Below, in pieces: positions 8,536-18,486 of a stretch of DNA of 64,000 bases (positions are counted from its first letter, which is position 1; every line of letters starts with the position of its first letter). The notes beneath the pieces are model-generated. The model was given only the letters and a program-made list of their open reading frames with translations. It did not search any database and was not told the DNA's origin. A program made the translations under genes and the position numbers. This stretch comes from Pelomonas candidula (GTDB lineage Bacteria > Pseudomonadota > Gammaproteobacteria > Burkholderiales > Burkholderiaceae_C), in NCBI RefSeq assembly GCF_043555985.1, contig NZ_JBIGIC010000001.1, positions 124,001-188,000 on the forward strand, read 5' to 3'.

Positions 8536-11388
8536 TCAGGGCTTGAACGCCGTGTCGCTCTCCGCGCCCTTGCGGGGCTGCCAGCCCAGGCCGTAGTAGT
8601 TACCGCGGTCGCGAGCCCAGGGGTCGAACGCGTTGACCACGCCCGCCAGCTCGCGGCTTAGCTCCGGCACCGTGCGCAGCAGCACGCGCTTGAACGGCGA
8701 CACCTCCACGCGGTGGCCGTTGCTCTCCTTCGGCTCGAACTGCTTGCCCGTCGGGCCGTTGTTCATGACCCAGTCCAATCCGAGCCGGCTGTAGAACTCG
8801 GGCCGGAAGCTGCTCGTGAAGAAGCGGTCGCTGAACAGCCGGCGCGACGCGTTCAGGATGAAGACCTGGAACTGCGTCTCCGAGATTGCGTAGCCGTGCG
8901 GCCGCGTGAACTCGGCCAGCCAGCCGACCACCGTGTCCACGTCCTCGATGTTGTCGACGACGCTGCCGTCGGGCTTGCCCAGGCAGTCGTTGATGGGGCT
9001 GCCGTCGAGGTTCTTCTGCGCGGCGGTGATGACCTTGCTGGCGTCGCATTTGTGCTGGCCGTAGATGCTGCGCAGGTCGGCGATGACCTTCATCTGCCGC
9101 GCGTGCTCGGGCGAGTTGGCCGGCAGGCGGGCGTCGGCGAAATCGTCGAAGCTCGTCAGCTGGCGCAGCCCGTACTGGCGGCGGAACTCGTTGAAGCGCG
9201 GCACGCCATGCTCGCGGTCGCGGATGAGGTCCAGCGCGGCCACGTCGATCTTGCCGGTGGCGGACTGCAGTCGCGGCATCGGCAGGTTCTGCAGAAAGGC
9301 CGGCGTGTTGCCCAGCGTCAGCAGGCCCAGCCGCTGGCGGCCCATGGACAGCGCCCAGTCCGCTGCCCCCTGCTGGGCCAGCGCGCCGGTGGCCTTGGCG
9401 CGGAAGGTGTCGATGACCGGCACCTTGGCGGCGATGCGGTTGGGATCGGCGTCCCAGTGGCGCAGCTCGATGAGGTCGGGCACCAGCGCGTGCAGCCGGT
9501 AGACGCTGACGAACTCCTCCGGGAAGTTGAACGGCGAGCCGAAGTGGTTGACGCCGCCGTTCACGTCCTGCGGGTTGGCGAGGCTCCAGATGTCGTCCTT
9601 GGCCGGGTCGTGGCGGGCGAAGAAGCGGTCGCTCGTATAGACCTGCGCGCCCAGGCCGACGATGCCCGGCCCCGAGGCCAGCGCCGAGTACCACTGGCCG
9701 GCCTTCTTGGCGTCGGTACTCTTGCCGAAGTTCTGCACGACGACGGCCTCCAGCGCGTTCTCCACCCACGGGTGGCCGTCGAACAGGCCGCCCCAGTTGG
9801 CGTTCATGCCGAGGTAGAGCGGCTCGTCGTAGAGCAGCTGCGGCGTCCACTCGATGGTGTGGATCTTGGCGATCTCGGCGGCGACAACGAGGCGGGCCAC
9901 CTCGAACAGCACGTCGGACGACACGTCGCGATAGCGGATGACGGCCGTGGGCGCAGCCGGGTCACGCAGGCCCGAGTCGTCGTCGGGCGCCGCGGCCGCG
10001 CGGCGGCGGAACTCGGTGACGAAGGCGTTGTGCTCACGCGAGAAGATCGTGTGATAGAAGCCGATGCCGATGCTCCAGTTGTCCGGGAAGGCCGCCGTGC
10101 CCTGCCCCGCCCACTGCGGGTTGATCGGATCGCCGGGGCCGAAGACCGGCAGCTGGCCCAGCGCCTCGCCGGCGCCGCCACGTGTGCCGGGCAGCAGCAG
10201 CAGCTTCGCCGGATCGGCCGGGTCGCGCTTCACGCGCTGGCGCGACACGCCGTCGTAGCCGTAGATCTGCGACGCGTCCCACCAGGCCGTCGTGTTGTTG
10301 GCATGCGTGCGGAAGGCGCGTGCCAGCGGCTTCGTGCCGTCGGCCGCCGTGTAGCGCGGCGGCGCATTGCTCTCGGCGATGTAGCCGCGGTCGATGCGGT
10401 CGTCGGGCCGGCATCCCAGCTTGGCGGCGTCACCCGCGCAGCCCACCGGCATCCACTGCGTCGGCGCATCGTTGTTGTGGCCCTCCTCCATGTGCGAGAA
10501 CCAGTCGTGCGTCATGAACTGAATCCAGAACGCCGCCAGCACGTTGAAGAACGGCGCCTTCTGGTAGTCGCAGTTCGCATCGACCGACGCGCCCGGCAGG
10601 CCCTGGCCGTCATGGCACTTGGCCGGATCGCTCTGCGCGCGCGTGAACAGCTTGCGGCTGATGAGCTGCGGGTCGGGCTGCAGCAGCGACAGCCGGTTGC
10701 CGTGGCGGTTGCGGGCGAGCTGGTCGTCGCTGATGTCCGGGTAGGTCGCCTCGAACTGCACGTTGCGCGCGAACAGCGTGCCGGTCGAGCCCATCCGCGG
10801 GTTGACGATGTCGTTGCAGACGCCCGTCAGCTGGCGCCAGCGGATCAGCTCACCGGAGCACAGCTGCGGCCCGTCGCCGCCCACCGCCGCGTAGAAGGGC
10901 GAGCTGGCCGGCAGCCGCATCGAGGGCCAGGTCTTGAGGGCCGTGCCCGGCACGCCGTCGCGGCCCTTCACGTAGTCGGTGAAGGTGCCCGAGTTGTCGA
11001 ACAGGTTGAACTTGATCAGCTCCATGCGCTGGTATTCCAGGTCCAGCAGCGCGCCGTCAACGCCGCGGCCATTGGGGCCCAGATGCCCCGCCACGCCGTC
11101 CGTGCCAGGCAGGAGCGAGGCACTGTCGCCGGTGGCCCAGTAATTGGACCAGTCGACATACGGGCTGGGCCGGAAGGCCGCCGCCTTGTCGCCGCCGCGG
11201 CAGCGCGCCACGACCTCGCCGACCTTGCCGTTGAAGCGCTCGCTGCGCTCGTCGGCCACCTTGCGGAAGCCGCCGGCGACCATCGCGGTGCAGTTCTTCG
11301 TGTCTTCCAGGCTGGCGGTGGGCGTCGTGCTGACGCAGCCGCACAGCAGCACGGTCATCGTCAGCAGCGCGGTCAGGCAGAGCTTCAT
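8536..11388 (-). CDS. Large heme-peroxidase-family lipoprotein
   Basis: Starting at ATG 11388 (MKLCLTALLTMTVLLCGC) the protein has 950 residues with a lipobox cysteine near residue 18, so it is exported and lipid-anchored. The central and C-terminal parts match the animal-type heme peroxidase superfamily: a distal-histidine region FMTHDWFSH, the arginine-bearing HTIFSREHNAF, and the proximal-side helix AEIAKIHTIEWTPQLL. These enzymes oxidise halides or organic substrates with H2O2, and bacterial members are poorly characterised. An N-terminal segment of about 300 residues precedes the peroxidase core, making the protein larger than most bacterial homologues. Substrate and physiological role are unknown. 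Confidence 0.85.
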   Translation of the reverse strand: MKLCLTALLTMTVLLCGCVSTTPTASLEDTKNCTAMVAGGFRKVADERSERFNGKVGEVVARCRGGDKAAAFRPSPYVDWSNYWATGDSASLLPGTDGVAGHLGPNGRGVDGALLDLEYQRMELIKFNLFDNSGTFTDYVKGRDGVPGTALKTWPSMRLPASSPFYAAVGGDGPQLCSGELIRWRQLTGVCNDIVNPRMGSTGTLFARNVQFEATYPDISDDQLARNRHGNRLSLLQPDPQLISRKLFTRAQSDPAKCHDGQGLPGASVDANCDYQKAPFFNVLAAFWIQFMTHDWFSHMEEGHNNDAPTQWMPVGCAGDAAKLGCRPDDRIDRGYIAESNAPPRYTAADGTKPLARAFRTHANNTTAWWDASQIYGYDGVSRQRVKRDPADPAKLLLLPGTRGGAGEALGQLPVFGPGDPINPQWAGQGTAAFPDNWSIGIGFYHTIFSREHNAFVTEFRRRAAAAPDDDSGLRDPAAPTAVIRYRDVSSDVLFEVARLVVAAEIAKIHTIEWTPQLLYDEPLYLGMNANWGGLFDGHPWVENALEAVVVQNFGKSTDAKKAGQWYSALASGPGIVGLGAQVYTSDRFFARHDPAKDDIWSLANPQDVNGGVNHFGSPFNFPEEFVSVYRLHALVPDLIELRHWDADPNRIAAKVPVIDTFRAKATGALAQQGAADWALSMGRQRLGLLTLGNTPAFLQNLPMPRLQSATGKIDVAALDLIRDREHGVPRFNEFRRQYGLRQLTSFDDFADARLPANSPEHARQMKVIADLRSIYGQHKCDASKVITAAQKNLDGSPINDCLGKPDGSVVDNIEDVDTVVGWLAEFTRPHGYAISETQFQVFILNASRRLFSDRFFTSSFRPEFYSRLGLDWVMNNGPTGKQFEPKESNGHRVEVSPFKRVLLRTVPELSRELAGVVNAFDPWARDRGNYYGLGWQPRKGAESDTAFKP

Positions 11389-11497
11389 GTCGGGCTCCTC
11401 GAGGGTTCTTCGTAGATCGCGCAACATAGCGACCGCGCCGGCGCAGCGTCAATCCTGCGACGGCCGAAAAAGATTCACCTTGAGGACAGCCCGCCCC

Positions 11498-12547
11498 ATG
11501 ACGCCCTCCCGCCGACAGCTCCTGCAATTCACCGCCGCCACATCCAGCCTGCTGGCCGCCGCCATACCGGCCCAGGCCCAGGCCCAGGCTCAGAACGCAC
11601 CGCTGCTCGCGCGCCGACTGCGCCCCGGCGACACGATCGGCCTCGTCAGCCCCGCCAACGCCACCTTCGAGCGCGAGCCGCTGAAGCTGGCCATCGAGGC
11701 GCTGCAGGCGCTGGGCTTCAAGGTCAAGCCGGGCCAGAACGTCGCCGCGCGCCGCGGCCCCTTCGCCGGCACCGACGCGCAGCGCGCGGCCGACATCAAC
11801 GCGATGTTCGCGGACGACTCGGTCAACGGCATCCTCGCGCTGACTGGCGGCTCGGGCTGCAACCGCATCGTCGACAAGCTGGACTACGACCTCATCCGCC
11901 GCCGACCGAAGTTCTTCGGCGGCTTCAGCGACCTGACCTGCCTCGTCAACGCCATCCAGCGCCAGACCGGCCTCGTCACCTTCCACTGCCCCGTCGCCGG
12001 CTCGGAGTGGAACGACTACTCGGTGCAGAGCTTCAAGGCCGTCGCGATGAACGCCGAAGCCGCCGTGCTGCGCAACCCGGTCGCGTCACCCGGCGACGAC
12101 CTCGTGCAGCGCGAGGAGCGCATCGCAACGATCCGCCCCGGCAAGGCACGAGGCCGTCTTGTCGGCGGCAACCTGACCGTGCTCGCGTCCATGGCCGGCT
12201 CGGCCTACTTCCCGGACTGCCGCGGCGCCGTGCTGTTCCTCGAAGACATCAACGAGTACATCTACCGCATCGACCGCTGCCTCTCCACGCTGCGCCTGGC
12301 CGGTGCGTTCAAGGAGCTGGCCGGCGTCGTGCTGGGCCGCTTCACGAAATGCGAGCCCGGCGACGGCTACGGCAGCCTGACGCTGGACGAGGTGTTCGAC
12401 GACTACTTCCTGCCGCTGAACGTGCCGGTGTTCCGCGGCGCGGCCATCGGGCACATCAGGCGGAAGATGACGGTGCCGGTGGGGGCGGCGGCGGAGATGG
12501 ATGCGGAGGCCGGGACGATCAGGTTGCTGGGGGCCGCGGTGGCCTAG
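11498..12547 (+). CDS. LD-carboxypeptidase (S66, LdcA family), Tat-type signal
   Basis: Starting at ATG 11498 this is 349 residues. A twin-arginine-like signal (MTPSRRQLLQFTAATS) is followed by a mature serine peptidase of family S66. Visible motifs are the nucleophile elbow GGFSDLT, the glutamate in LFLEDINEY, and the C-terminal histidine in GHIRRKMTVPVG. LdcA enzymes remove the terminal D-Ala from muramoyl tetrapeptides. Characterised LdcA is cytosolic, so an export signal here suggests periplasmic processing of wall peptides. The longer upstream frame (from 11144) is the shadow of the peroxidase gene. Confidence 0.88.
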   Translation: MTPSRRQLLQFTAATSSLLAAAIPAQAQAQAQNAPLLARRLRPGDTIGLVSPANATFEREPLKLAIEALQALGFKVKPGQNVAARRGPFAGTDAQRAADINAMFADDSVNGILALTGGSGCNRIVDKLDYDLIRRRPKFFGGFSDLTCLVNAIQRQTGLVTFHCPVAGSEWNDYSVQSFKAVAMNAEAAVLRNPVASPGDDLVQREERIATIRPGKARGRLVGGNLTVLASMAGSAYFPDCRGAVLFLEDINEYIYRIDRCLSTLRLAGAFKELAGVVLGRFTKCEPGDGYGSLTLDEVFDDYFLPLNVPVFRGAAIGHIRRKMTVPVGAAAEMDAEAGTIRLLGAAVA

Positions 12548-12587
12548 GCGTGGCGCAAGAAGGGCAAAGCCGGAGCCGACCAAGGGC

Positions 12588-12929
12588 CTAACCAGCGGAT
12601 GCCACTTGGTGCAGCCAATCGTCAAACCAAGCCAGCGGAAGCAACACCTGTTCCAAATCCAAGGTGCGCAATTCTTCGAGCGAGTACGAGTTCGCCAGGA
12701 AGAGATCCCACTGACAGTCCACATCCGCAAGGATAGGAAGCAACCTTTCGATATCCGAAGGGGCATCCGCGTCGAGATACAAGCACCAAAAAGCATCGCA
12801 CCATTGAGCAATTTGCCAGTGCGAGTGTGGCGATGCATCTGGATTTAGGCCCCAACCAAGAACAGTCCGCAAAGCGGCGGAGGTGAACGGGAGTTCGATG
12901 CCTGTCATTGCTATGGCGGACTGGTCCAT
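12588..12929 (-). CDS. Hypothetical acidic protein, atypical composition
   Basis: This 113-residue acidic protein (begins MDQSAIAMTGIELPF) is rich in Trp, Leu and Asp (DAFWCLYLDADAPSD, AWFDDWLHQ) and has no signal or membrane helix. The DNA is clearly less GC-rich than both neighbours, with mixed third positions. I do not recognise the family. The size, acidity and low GC resemble immunity or antitoxin-like orphans, but no toxin gene is adjacent, so this is only a guess. Confidence 0.6.
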   Translation of the reverse strand: MDQSAIAMTGIELPFTSAALRTVLGWGLNPDASPHSHWQIAQWCDAFWCLYLDADAPSDIERLLPILADVDCQWDLFLANSYSLEELRTLDLEQVLLPLAWFDDWLHQVASAG

Positions 12930-12993
12930 TGCCCAAGTATGTCCTGCCTAGACAGGTGAGCCCGCCCGCACTGTGCTCGCGTCTAAGCGATCT

Positions 12994-14409
12994 TCACCGC
13001 TGCCCCGCCACCCACTCCACCAACGCATCCAGCACCGGCCTCCCCTTCGCCGACGCCTCGGGGTGGTTGACGACGGCGACAAAGACCCACAGCCGCCCCG
13101 ACGCATCCGGCACGAGGCCCGCGAGGCTCACCGCGTCGCGCAGCGTGCCAGTCTTGAGCCGGGCCTGGCCTGCGGCCGGGCTGTTCTTGAGCCGGCGCGA
13201 CATCGTGCCGTCCACGCCGGCCACCGGCAGCGTCGCCAGCAGTTCGGGCGCCTGGCCGCAGGCCTGGCTGGCGCGCAGCAGGCCTGCCAGCTGCGCCGGG
13301 CTGACCCGCTCGCGGCGCGACAGGCCCGAGCCGTTCTCCAGCACCAGTCCATGGTCATCCAGCCCATGCGCAGCGAACCAGGCATGCACCGTGCGGTCGG
13401 CCGCCGCGAGCGTCGGCTCGCCGGGCTGCGCGGCCTGGGCGCCGAGCTGCAGGTAGACGAGCCGTGCCAGCGCGTTGTCGCTGCGCTTCATGACGCCGCG
13501 AAGCACTTCGGCCAGCGGCCGGCCCATGTGCGTGGCCAGCACGACGGCGCCGGCCGGGGCGGGCCCTTCCACGTCGCCCGGCGCCATAGTGCCACCCAGC
13601 TCGCGCCAGAACTGGCGCACCACCGTCGTCACCAGCCACTGACGGTCGACAAGTTGCAGCGGCTCGCGCTGGCGGCAGTTGGCGGGGAAGGCACCTTGCA
13701 GCTTGACGGTCCAGCCGTCGGCGGCGGGCGTGGCGACGGCCGGCTTCCAGTCCTCGTCCCAGTCCTTGCAGGCACGGGTGGACAGCGTCATCGCGCTCGC
13801 GTCCAGCGCCAGGCCGGGCAGCGCAGGCACGCTGCGCGCCGAGACGCCCGTGGGCGTGGCCTGCAGCTCGATGTCGAGCAGGCTGCCGTTGAGGTGCAGC
13901 GCGTCGGGGATGACGTTGTAGGCGAAGTCGGGCGCGTCGTCGAAGGGCGGCAGGCCCACGTCCAGGCGCGTCGGGTTGAACAGCGTGCGGTCGATGACGA
14001 GGCCGCCGCGGATGTCGCGCGCGCCGCTCTCGCGCAGTTGCCTCAGCAGCCACCACAGCGCGGGCCAGTCGAGATCGGGATCGGCACCGCCGCGCAGGAT
14101 CAGCGGGCCGTCGATGGTTCCGCCGACAGGCGCCGAACCGGCCAGCAACTCCGTGCGGCCGCGGTGGTTGATGCCCAGCTTGTCCAACGCCACGATGGCC
14201 GTGACGAGCTTCATCGTCGAGCCCGGCGCCATCGCGTCGTCGGCGCGGCGGGTCAGCGCAGGGCGCGAGCCGTCCAGCGGCTGCAGCACGAAGCCCAGGC
14301 TGTCGGCCGGCAGGCCGGCCTTGGCGAGCGCGGCCTGGGCGGGGTCGGGTATCGGCGTGGTGGCGCAGCCGGCCAGCAGCAGCGCGGCGGCGAACAAGGC
14401 CAAGCGCAT
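12994..14409 (-). CDS. dacB: D-Ala-D-Ala carboxypeptidase/endopeptidase (PBP4 type)
   Basis: Starting at ATG 14409 this gives 471 residues with a lipobox (LLLAGC, C15). The S13 active-site motifs are all present: S64-T-M-K67, SDN in RSDNALARLVYLQLG, and KTG in LKTGTLRDA. The enzyme trims D-Ala from and cleaves cross-links in peptidoglycan, in the periplasm. Its start overlaps the stop of the ornithine-cyclodeaminase-like gene (TGATG), so the two are translationally coupled. The lipoprotein anchor differs from the soluble E. coli DacB. Confidence 0.92.
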   Translation of the reverse strand: MRLALFAAALLLAGCATTPIPDPAQAALAKAGLPADSLGFVLQPLDGSRPALTRRADDAMAPGSTMKLVTAIVALDKLGINHRGRTELLAGSAPVGGTIDGPLILRGGADPDLDWPALWWLLRQLRESGARDIRGGLVIDRTLFNPTRLDVGLPPFDDAPDFAYNVIPDALHLNGSLLDIELQATPTGVSARSVPALPGLALDASAMTLSTRACKDWDEDWKPAVATPAADGWTVKLQGAFPANCRQREPLQLVDRQWLVTTVVRQFWRELGGTMAPGDVEGPAPAGAVVLATHMGRPLAEVLRGVMKRSDNALARLVYLQLGAQAAQPGEPTLAAADRTVHAWFAAHGLDDHGLVLENGSGLSRRERVSPAQLAGLLRASQACGQAPELLATLPVAGVDGTMSRRLKNSPAAGQARLKTGTLRDAVSLAGLVPDASGRLWVFVAVVNHPEASAKGRPVLDALVEWVAGQR

Positions 14410-15308
14410 CAACACACTCCCAGCCTGTGCGCGACGAAGCGCGCCAGCGCCACGTCTTCGAGACCGATGCCCACGCTCTTGTAGACAACGATGTCCTGCG
14501 GCCCGCGCGGGTGCGGCGTGACGAGCAGCTCGCCCAGCTCGGCCCAGCGCTCGGGCGCGCTGTCGACGAGGTCGCCGGCCTCCTGCTCGGCGGCCGTGCG
14601 CCACTCGACGGCGATCAGCGCGGCACGGTCCAGCAAGGCGTCGTCCAGCTCACGCGCGGCGCGCGTGCTGGAGCCTACGGCGGCAACGAAGGCGCCGGGC
14701 TTGACGAGCGCGCCGTCGAACAGCGGCGTGGGTGAGCGCGTCGCGGTCACGATGACGTCGGCCTCGGCGGCAGCCGTCGCAGCATCCACCGCCCGCCCGC
14801 CGAGTTCTGCCGCGAACGCCTCGGCCCCCGAACGCGCGCAGACGAGCACATGCGCGAAGCGCCGCACCTGCATCAATGCCTCGGCATGCGCGCGCGCCTG
14901 GATGCCGGCGCCGAAGATGGCCAGCGTCTTCGCCTCAGGCTGCGCCAGCAGGTCCGCCGCGACGGCGCTGGCGGCGGCCGTGCGCAGCCGCGTGAACTCG
15001 TTGGCCTCCAGCGTCGCCAGCGGCGCGCCGGTCGCCGCCGAGAACAGGCTGACGAGGAAGTGGTACCTGCCGTTGCGCGCCGAATAGACCTTGGTGCCGA
15101 GCACGGCGGGCAGCTCGCCGTCGGCATCCAGGATGGCGCCCATCGCGCTGATGGCCAGCGCCGCGCCGTCCAGCGTGCGCGTGGCGCGGTGCCGCGCCAG
15201 CACCTGGGCCTGGCCGCGGCCATGCTGGGCGAAGGCGGCATGCAGTACGCGGGCGGCACTGCCGGGGTCGAGCACGGCTGCGACGTCGGCTTCGGTGATC
15301 AGGCGCAT
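14409..15308 (-). CDS. Ornithine cyclodeaminase / mu-crystallin family protein
   Basis: Starting at ATG 15308 (MRLITEADVAAVLDPG) it has 299 residues. It has the family NAD(P)-binding Rossmann motif TLAIFGAGIQARAHAEAL and the substrate-side segment GTKVYSARNGRYHFLVSLF. Members either cyclise ornithine to proline or reduce Delta1-pyrroline-2-carboxylate and related cyclic imines formed from D-amino acids. Placement beside dacB and near a D-amino acid dehydrogenase favours an imine reductase role, but sequence alone cannot decide this. The gene is divergent from the TonB receptor across 243 bp. Confidence 0.85.
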   Translation of the reverse strand: MRLITEADVAAVLDPGSAARVLHAAFAQHGRGQAQVLARHRATRTLDGAALAISAMGAILDADGELPAVLGTKVYSARNGRYHFLVSLFSAATGAPLATLEANEFTRLRTAAASAVAADLLAQPEAKTLAIFGAGIQARAHAEALMQVRRFAHVLVCARSGAEAFAAELGGRAVDAATAAAEADVIVTATRSPTPLFDGALVKPGAFVAAVGSSTRAARELDDALLDRAALIAVEWRTAAEQEAGDLVDSAPERWAELGELLVTPHPRGPQDIVVYKSVGIGLEDVALARFVAHRLGVC

Positions 15309-15551
15309 CTCAGAGTTCCATTCCAGCGGTCCGCGCGGGCCAGGCCCCCGTCGGGGGAGTTCCATCGGGTCGGCGGCACTGTAGAGGGGCCACGCGCACC
15401 GCGGGTGTGCTTTGCAACAGGCATGCATTCCCGCAGGTTATGCGCCGCCGACAAGCATTCATCGGGAAACGCGCAACAAACAGGGACTGCCCCCTGGGCG
15501 CACCCGGACGCGAAGGCGAACATGGAATCAATCCAAACAAAGGAGTCGTTG

Positions 15552-18419
15552 ATGAAGCTGAATCGTCTGGTGGGGCGGCTTGCGGCCCTCGGCTTGGCAG
15601 CACATGCCTGCGCCGTGCTGGCACAGAGCGATACGGGAGCCAAGCTGGAGCGCGTCGAGGTGACGGGGTCGAGCATCAAGCGGCTGGTCGATGAGGGCGC
15701 GCTGCCGCTGGAGGTCATCACGGCCGACCAGATCCGCCAGAAGGGCCTGACCAGCGCCGAAGACGTGCTGCGCTCGCTGTCGGCGAACGCGGCCAACGCC
15801 AACAACGCCGTGTCGAGCAACAGCGTCTTCGGGCAGGAGGGCGACCGCCTGGCCGGCGGTGGCGCCTACGCCAACCTGCGCGGCCTCGGCCCCACCGGCA
15901 CGCTGGTGCTGCTGAACGGCCGGCGACTGTCCAACCAGGGCACGTCCGGCGGCTCGGTCGACCTGAACGCCATCCCGCTGGAGATGATCGACCGCATCGA
16001 GGTCCTGAAGGACGGCGCCTCCGCCACCTACGGCACGGACGCCATCGGCGGCGTCATCAACTTCATCCTCAAGCGCGACTACCAGGGTGTGCAGGGCAGC
16101 GTGAACTTCAGCACGCCGCTCACCGGCCCGCGCGGCAAGCAGCGCAAGGTCAACCTGACCGCCGGCTGGGGCGACATGGCCACCCAGGGCTTCAACATTT
16201 CCGGCAGCCTCACGCACAGCAGCAACGACATCCTGCGCGGCTCGGACCGCCCCTGGGCGCTGGGCTACCAGCCCGACCGCGGCCTCGCGCCGGACACCTC
16301 CAGCTCGCCCTTCTTCGCCAACATCATCGGCCAGGCCAACAGCGCGCTGACGACCGCAGGCAGCACCATCGGCACGACCGACACCACCAAGTACACGGTG
16401 CTGAACGCGCTGGCACTGACCAACCAGTGCGCGGCCGTGCCCTTCGGCGTCAGCCAGCTCGCCAACCCGACGGTGCTCTCGGGCCTGGGCTACACCAAGG
16501 CCAACAGCACCTACCGCTGCGGCACCGACTACGGCCGCCAGTACATGCTGAGTGCGCCGAGCCAGACCACCAGCGGCGTCGTCAAGGCCAGCTTCAATCT
16601 CGGCAAGGATGCGACCGGCTTCGTCGAGTTCGTGGGCTCGCGCTACTACTCGCTGGGCGAGTTCACGCCCTACCAGTTCAGCACGACCGCGCTGGGCCTG
16701 AACACCACCGTCAACGGCAAGCTCTATGACCACGGCGCTGACTACCCCGTCGACGGCCCCTACTACGTCAACATGAAGGCGCTGTACGGCGCCAACCAGT
16801 TCGACCCGACCAAGCCCATCGCCTACCGGCTGCGCATGTGGGACTGGGGCTACCGCGTGCTGGGCAACGAGTCCGTCAATGACCGCCTGACGGCCGGCGT
16901 GGAAGGCTCGTTCGGCGACTACGACTACCGCGTCTCCCTCGCCCGCGGCAAGGCGTCCGGCTACCAGGAGATGGTGGACGGCTATGCCGACACCACCAAG
17001 CTGGTGAACCTGCTGGCCAGCGGCGTCTACAACCCCTTCCTGCTGCCCGGCCAGACGCAGACAGCCGCGGCCATGCAGGCCGTGGAGGCCACCAAGGTGC
17101 ACGGTCGCCTGGCCGGCGGCAGCACCCAGGTCGACCAGCTGCTAGCCAACATCTCCGGCCCGCTGATGAAGCTGCCGGCCGGCGACCTGTCCTTCGCCGT
17201 GGGCACCGACCTGCGCCGCGAGTTCTACGGCTACAGCGGCACGCAGACCTACAGCTGCGTCTCCTCCTTCAGCCCGGCCAACATGGCGGCGACCAACTCG
17301 GTGATGGGCTGCCCCGGCAACGCCTCCGCACCGGACATGACCCGCAACGTCGGGGCGGTCTACGGGGAGCTGCTGATCCCGGCGCTGAAGAGCCTGGAAT
17401 TCGACGTCGCGCTGCGCTACGACCACTACCAGCAGGTCGGCAGCACCACCAACCCCAAGGTCGGCTTCAAGTTCACGCCCAACGCCGACCTGCTGCTGCG
17501 CGGCTCCTACAACACGGGCTTCCGCGCGCCGACGCCGCAGCAGCTCAACCTCGGCACCGTGCAGCTCGCGACGACCGGCTCCTTCGCCGACCCGGTCAAG
17601 TGCCCCAACCCGACCGGCAACAACGACCCGTCCTGCCAGCTCAACAGCATCCCCTACCTGTCCGGCGGCAACGCCAAGCTCAAGCCCGAGAAGTCGCGCC
17701 AGGGCTCCCTGGGCGTGGTGTTCTCCCCGGCCCGCGACATGACGCTCTCGATGGATTACTGGCAGATCAAGATGATCGACCGCATCCACAACCTGACGCC
17801 GACGCAGGAGCTGCAGAACTACTCGGTCTTCGCCGACAACTTCATCCGCGACGCCAGCGGCAACATCACGCTCATCCAGGCCGGCTGGATCAACGCCGGC
17901 GGCAGCATGACCAAGGGCCTGGACCTGACCGGCAACTGGACGACGACGCTGGGCGGCAACAAGCTCACGACGACGCTGTCGGCCACCAAGATGATCAGCG
18001 CCAAGGAGCAGCTCATCTCCAGCACGCCCATGATCCAGTACGTCGGCCAGTGGACCAACACCACGCTCTACCTGCCGTGGAAGGGCTCGCTGACGACCAG
18101 CTACAAGATGCCCACGCTGACGACCACGCTGTCGGCCAACTACTCGTCGGGCTACTGGGACGAAGACCACACGACCTTCACCACCGTGCCCGAGCTGCAG
18201 CGCCGCAAGATCTCGAAGTACGTGACCTTCAACCTCGTCGGCACATTCACCGGCGTGAAGGACCTGACGCTGAGCGCCGGCATCCTCAACCTGTTCGACC
18301 GCGACCCGCCGTTCACCTGGCACGACGTGGACAACGCCGTCGGCACCGGCTGGGACCCGCGCGTCGCCGACCCGCGCGGCCGCACGGTGCAGCTGACGGC
18401 CAGCTACAAGTTCTTCTGA
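15552..18419 (+). CDS. TonB-dependent outer-membrane receptor
   Basis: ATG 15552 is preceded by AGGAG at optimal spacing and gives 955 residues. A signal peptide ending LAQ (~24 residues) precedes a plug domain (~35-165; PLEVITADQIRQKGLTSAEDV, GTLVLLNGRRLS, VEVLKDGASATYGTDAIGG-like signature). The C-terminal ~750-residue barrel ends TASYKFF with a terminal aromatic residue. It imports a large or scarce substrate using TonB energy. No FecR-type N-terminal signalling domain is present. A strong terminator follows. Convergent or divergent neighbours act on D-amino acids and wall peptides, so a peptide-like ligand is possible, but no specific ligand can be inferred. Confidence 0.93.
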   Translation: MKLNRLVGRLAALGLAAHACAVLAQSDTGAKLERVEVTGSSIKRLVDEGALPLEVITADQIRQKGLTSAEDVLRSLSANAANANNAVSSNSVFGQEGDRLAGGGAYANLRGLGPTGTLVLLNGRRLSNQGTSGGSVDLNAIPLEMIDRIEVLKDGASATYGTDAIGGVINFILKRDYQGVQGSVNFSTPLTGPRGKQRKVNLTAGWGDMATQGFNISGSLTHSSNDILRGSDRPWALGYQPDRGLAPDTSSSPFFANIIGQANSALTTAGSTIGTTDTTKYTVLNALALTNQCAAVPFGVSQLANPTVLSGLGYTKANSTYRCGTDYGRQYMLSAPSQTTSGVVKASFNLGKDATGFVEFVGSRYYSLGEFTPYQFSTTALGLNTTVNGKLYDHGADYPVDGPYYVNMKALYGANQFDPTKPIAYRLRMWDWGYRVLGNESVNDRLTAGVEGSFGDYDYRVSLARGKASGYQEMVDGYADTTKLVNLLASGVYNPFLLPGQTQTAAAMQAVEATKVHGRLAGGSTQVDQLLANISGPLMKLPAGDLSFAVGTDLRREFYGYSGTQTYSCVSSFSPANMAATNSVMGCPGNASAPDMTRNVGAVYGELLIPALKSLEFDVALRYDHYQQVGSTTNPKVGFKFTPNADLLLRGSYNTGFRAPTPQQLNLGTVQLATTGSFADPVKCPNPTGNNDPSCQLNSIPYLSGGNAKLKPEKSRQGSLGVVFSPARDMTLSMDYWQIKMIDRIHNLTPTQELQNYSVFADNFIRDASGNITLIQAGWINAGGSMTKGLDLTGNWTTTLGGNKLTTTLSATKMISAKEQLISSTPMIQYVGQWTNTTLYLPWKGSLTTSYKMPTLTTTLSANYSSGYWDEDHTTFTTVPELQRRKISKYVTFNLVGTFTGVKDLTLSAGILNLFDRDPPFTWHDVDNAVGTGWDPRVADPRGRTVQLTASYKFF

Positions 18420-18454
18420 AGCCATCCTCCCTGCCGGCGACAGCCGGCGTTGAA

Positions 18455-18482
18455 CGGCCCCGCGTGCGGGGCCGCTTTTTTT
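18455..18482 (+). terminator. Rho-independent terminator after the TonB receptor gene
   Basis: A perfect 9-bp GC-rich stem (CGGCCCCGC / GCGGGGCCG) with a minimal loop is followed by C and seven T. It lies 36 bp after the receptor stop and just before the stop of the convergent hydrolase gene. Confidence 0.93.
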
Positions 18483-18486
18483 GGCG

